DNA of 45,608 nucleotides, from the IMG/VR virus record IMGVR_UViG_3300043446_004445, positions 1-45,608 of that record. One strand, given 5' to 3'. A model generated the notes under the pieces. That model was given only the letters and a program-made list of their open reading frames with translations, did not search any database and was not told the DNA's origin. Positions 43,175 to 45,608 of this stretch are shown here, piece by piece (position 1 is the first letter of the stretch; each line of letters starts with the position of its first letter). The DNA comes from a virus. Both the position numbers and the translations under genes were made by a program.

Positions 43175-45608
43175 ATGGCTGATTCACGGCTGGATCAACT
43201 ACAAGAGATCACAGCAAACGACCTCACAGGCGACGACCTGTTGTTGGTCTTAGACGTCGGCGCCAATTTAAGCAAGAAAGTAAGCGTCACCAATTTCGCG
43301 AACAAAGTAACCAGCGCGATCGTTAGCAACGGCAATATCCCAAGCAGCAAGATCGCTTTCCAGGCCAACACAATCACGAATGTCGCCATCAGCGCTAATG
43401 CGGTAACCGAAGACAAAATTGCCGCCGATGCCGTTACTGGCGCCAAGCTCGCCAACGACTCCAGCGCTGTTGTCAGCAGCACCCTGCCCGGCTCTGGTGA
43501 ATTTGAAGGCCAGCTCCACATCGACAGCGACGACAACAAGGCGTCGTACTGGAACGGCAGCGCCTGGGTAGACCTCAAGGCCAAGGGCTCGGTCAACACG
43601 GTCCTCGGCGACACCAGCGGCATCGTCAATATCGCGGCCAGCGCCAGCAACGACTCGATCACGCTGACCCCATCGCTGGATGCGACCAGCGCTGCCAACC
43701 AATTCCTCGCAGGCCCTACGGGTGGTGGCGGCTCCCCCAGCTACCGCACCATCGACCCCAGCGACCTGCCCATCGCGAACAGCTCGTTGCGCGGTGCCGT
43801 CGTCGTCAACGGTGGCGGCCTGACAATGAGCTCAGGCGCGGTCGTCATCAACAACAGCGTCGCCGCGCAGAGTTCCCCGAGCCTGGTCAAGGTTGCCTAC
43901 AACGCCCAGGGCCTGGTCACTTCCAGCTCCTCGGTCGTTGGCGCCGACCTGCCCGTTGCTACGAGCCTGGCACCGGGTGCTGTTCAGCCCGGCACCGGTC
44001 TCAGCGTCAGCAACGTAGGCGTGCTGAACCACAGCAACACGATCGTTGCCGGCACCGTCAGCGGCATCACCTACGACGCCCAGGGCCACGTCACCAGCGC
44101 TGTAGCGCTGACGGATGCGGACATTCCAAACCTGCCCGCCTCGAAGCTGACCACAGGCACGCTGGCCACCAGCCTGCTCGGCACCAAGTCCGTTACGGGC
44201 CCCAAGCTGGCTGACTACGCCACGGTGAAGTTCGGCGGCGCCGGCAGCACCAGCGGCGTGGTGACGTTCCCCACGCCGGACTACGCGGGGCAGGGCTTCT
44301 TCGACGCCACCAATGGTGACTATTACATTTTCGATGGCAATACATGGCAGCCGCTGACTGTCATCTCGGGCGACCTTGTTTACGCGGGCACCTATAACGG
44401 CGCAACCAATAAGGTCAAGTCGGTCACGACGCAGGGCTCGGCTGCTGGTCTGACGATCGGTGCCGCGCTGCCAGCCGCATCGGCGCAGAACCTTCGCTAC
44501 TACGTGGTGGTGTCGGACTCTGGCACTGGCGTCTCCCCTGCTCCGGCAGTGGCGCTGGCACCGCCAGACATGATCATCAGCAATGGCGCAACGTGGGATC
44601 TCGTCGACGTCAGTAATGCCATTGCGGGCCAAATCGCGGCCAACATTGCTTTTACTCCATACGGGAATATTGCTGCGACTAACTGTCAGACAGCAATCCA
44701 AGAACTAGACGATGAGAAGCTGGCCAAGGCTGGCGGTGCCGTTACCGGTGAGCTCCTGATCGGCAGCACCGGCACCTTCGGGTTTGAAGGCAGCACCGAG
44801 AACGCCTACGAGACATACCTCGCAGCAGTCGATCCCACTGCCGATCGGACAATCACCTTCCCCGATGCCAGCGGCACGGTGGTTCTCTCTGGGGCCATCG
44901 TCAACGCCGACATCAATGCCTCGGCGGCTATCGCCTACAGCAAGCTGGCCCTGACCGGCAGCCTGGTCAACGCGGACATCGCAGCTGGTGCTGCCATCGC
45001 GGACAGCAAGCTGGCCACAATCAGCTCGGCAGGCAAGGTGGCCAACTCGGCCACTACGGCCGCGAGTGCGAACACCGCAAGCGCCATCGTCGCTCGTGAT
45101 GCCAGCGGCAACTTCTCGGCAGGCACCATCTCCGCAGCGCTGACAGGTAACGCGAGCACGGCGACGGCCTTGGCCACCGCTCGCACCATCCAGGGCGTGA
45201 GCTTCGACGGCACTGCCAACATCATAGTCGTGACGGCCGGCTCTGGCATTTCGGTGACCGGCACTGCGGTAGCCAACACCGGCGTGCTGTCGGTCAACGG
45301 CAGCACTGGTGCGGTCACCAACATCGCCGCAACCAATGCCGCCCAATCTTTCACCGCCGCTCAACGTGGCACGGTGTCAGCGCTGACATCGGCCACAACA
45401 GTCACGCCTGACTTTGCTGTCGCCAACAACTTCTCGCTGACATTGGGGCACAACATCACCCTGGCCAACCCGACCAACCTGACCGCCGGCCAGTCCGGCT
45501 CGATCGTCATCACCCAGGGCTCTGGCACGGCGTACACCGTCGCCTACGGCAGCTACTGGAAGTTCTCCGGTGGCACACCAACGATGAGCACCGGCCTGAG
45601 TTCGGTCT
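43175..45608 (+). CDS. Tail fibre protein (continues at base 1)
   Basis: ATG 43175 opens a frame that reaches the window end and continues at 1-195, 833 residues in all. The N-terminus reads ADSRLDQLQEITANDLTGDDLLLVLDV, a common attachment end of phage fibres. The shaft has repeated AVTEDKIAADAVTGAKLAND, NAQGLVTSSSSVVGADLP and DAQGHVTSAVALTDADIP units, DGNTWQPLT-like binding segments and RTITFPDASGTVVL. The C-terminus is a Gly/Thr-rich beta region. It forms the side or central fibre. Four long reverse-strand frames here are shadows of its codon bias. Confidence 0.85.
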   Translation, partial: MADSRLDQLQEITANDLTGDDLLLVLDVGANLSKKVSVTNFANKVTSAIVSNGNIPSSKIAFQANTITNVAISANAVTEDKIAADAVTGAKLANDSSAVVSSTLPGSGEFEGQLHIDSDDNKASYWNGSAWVDLKAKGSVNTVLGDTSGIVNIAASASNDSITLTPSLDATSAANQFLAGPTGGGGSPSYRTIDPSDLPIANSSLRGAVVVNGGGLTMSSGAVVINNSVAAQSSPSLVKVAYNAQGLVTSSSSVVGADLPVATSLAPGAVQPGTGLSVSNVGVLNHSNTIVAGTVSGITYDAQGHVTSAVALTDADIPNLPASKLTTGTLATSLLGTKSVTGPKLADYATVKFGGAGSTSGVVTFPTPDYAGQGFFDATNGDYYIFDGNTWQPLTVISGDLVYAGTYNGATNKVKSVTTQGSAAGLTIGAALPAASAQNLRYYVVVSDSGTGVSPAPAVALAPPDMIISNGATWDLVDVSNAIAGQIAANIAFTPYGNIAATNCQTAIQELDDEKLAKAGGAVTGELLIGSTGTFGFEGSTENAYETYLAAVDPTADRTITFPDASGTVVLSGAIVNADINASAAIAYSKLALTGSLVNADIAAGAAIADSKLATISSAGKVANSATTAASANTASAIVARDASGNFSAGTISAALTGNASTATALATARTIQGVSFDGTANIIVVTAGSGISVTGTAVANTGVLSVNGSTGAVTNIAATNAAQSFTAAQRGTVSALTSATTVTPDFAVANNFSLTLGHNITLANPTNLTAGQSGSIVITQGSGTAYTVAYGSYWKFSGGTPTMSTGLSSV
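45482..45608. repeat. Terminal direct repeat, right copy
   Basis: Identical over 127 bases to the window start. Codon phase is kept across the join (the last base is the first base of a Ser codon completed at 128-129), which supports circularity of the assembled contig. Confidence 0.9.

Noticed and set aside
43832-45364. Long minus-strand frames opposite the tail fibre gene
   Set aside because: They are compositional shadows of a repetitive fibre gene, with no ribosome sites or motifs.

Overview
The window is best read as one complete phage genome of about 45.48 kb, probably a lytic siphovirus of a cyanobacterium. Bases 1-127 recur exactly as bases 45482-45608, and a tail-fibre gene runs off the right end and resumes in frame at base 1. 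The contig is therefore circular, or circularly permuted, with an assembly overlap. The cyanobacterial host is inferred from family resemblance: a LamG/SPRY tail protein, a short lysine/arginine-rich protein, DUF3310, ThyX, and small proteins of kinds I know from Synechococcus-type phages. No photosynthesis gene, integrase or lysogeny repressor is visible. Siphovirus morphology follows from a tape-measure gene, tail terminator, tail-tube protein, a frameshifted tail chaperone and a J-like tip protein.

Layout. (1) Bases 1-5708 (+): end of a tail fibre, a lectin-like receptor-binding protein with its probable chaperone, then a lysis region with two small membrane proteins and a two-domain endolysin. 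An HNH gene is inserted on the opposite strand. (2) Bases 5721-17322 (-): one long, tightly overlapping early/replication operon. It encodes a PrimPol-helicase, an HNH nuclease, many small unknown proteins, a helix-turn-helix protein, dCTP deaminase, DUF3310, ThyX, zinc-ribbon proteins, a family A DNA polymerase and a ribbon-helix-helix protein. (3) Bases 17464-19549 (+): ssDNA-binding protein, DNA methyltransferase-like protein and a PD-(D/E)XK exonuclease. (4) Bases 19827-20805 (-): three genes ending in a secreted RlpA-like protein. (5) Bases 20941-23475 (+): unknown proteins, a probable small terminase subunit and small membrane proteins, separated by repeats and palindromes. (6) Bases 23666-45608 (+): large terminase, portal, scaffold, capsid, connectors, tail tube, chaperones, tape measure, tip and fibre. 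One small gene at 29105 runs against this module.

The genes form a self-contained replication system (PrimPol-helicase, Pol, SSB, exonuclease), a dNTP branch (ThyX, Dcd) and a head/tail module in canonical order. Stem-loop terminators separate the transcription blocks, and a recurring TACTGTGTAA-like element lies ahead of several genes.

The most unusual signals are: a probable programmed -1 frameshift in a holin-like gene, with a CCCAAAG heptamer and a hairpin; two head-to-head arrays of 10-bp-phased TGTCCG iterons inside the 3' end of the PrimPol gene; a strongly strand-biased excess of CTGGAGC; a cluster of CCATTCA repeats; a tail protein with a PEBP-like C-terminal domain and tail-tube paralogues; and a tRNA-like element with an abnormal anticodon arm.
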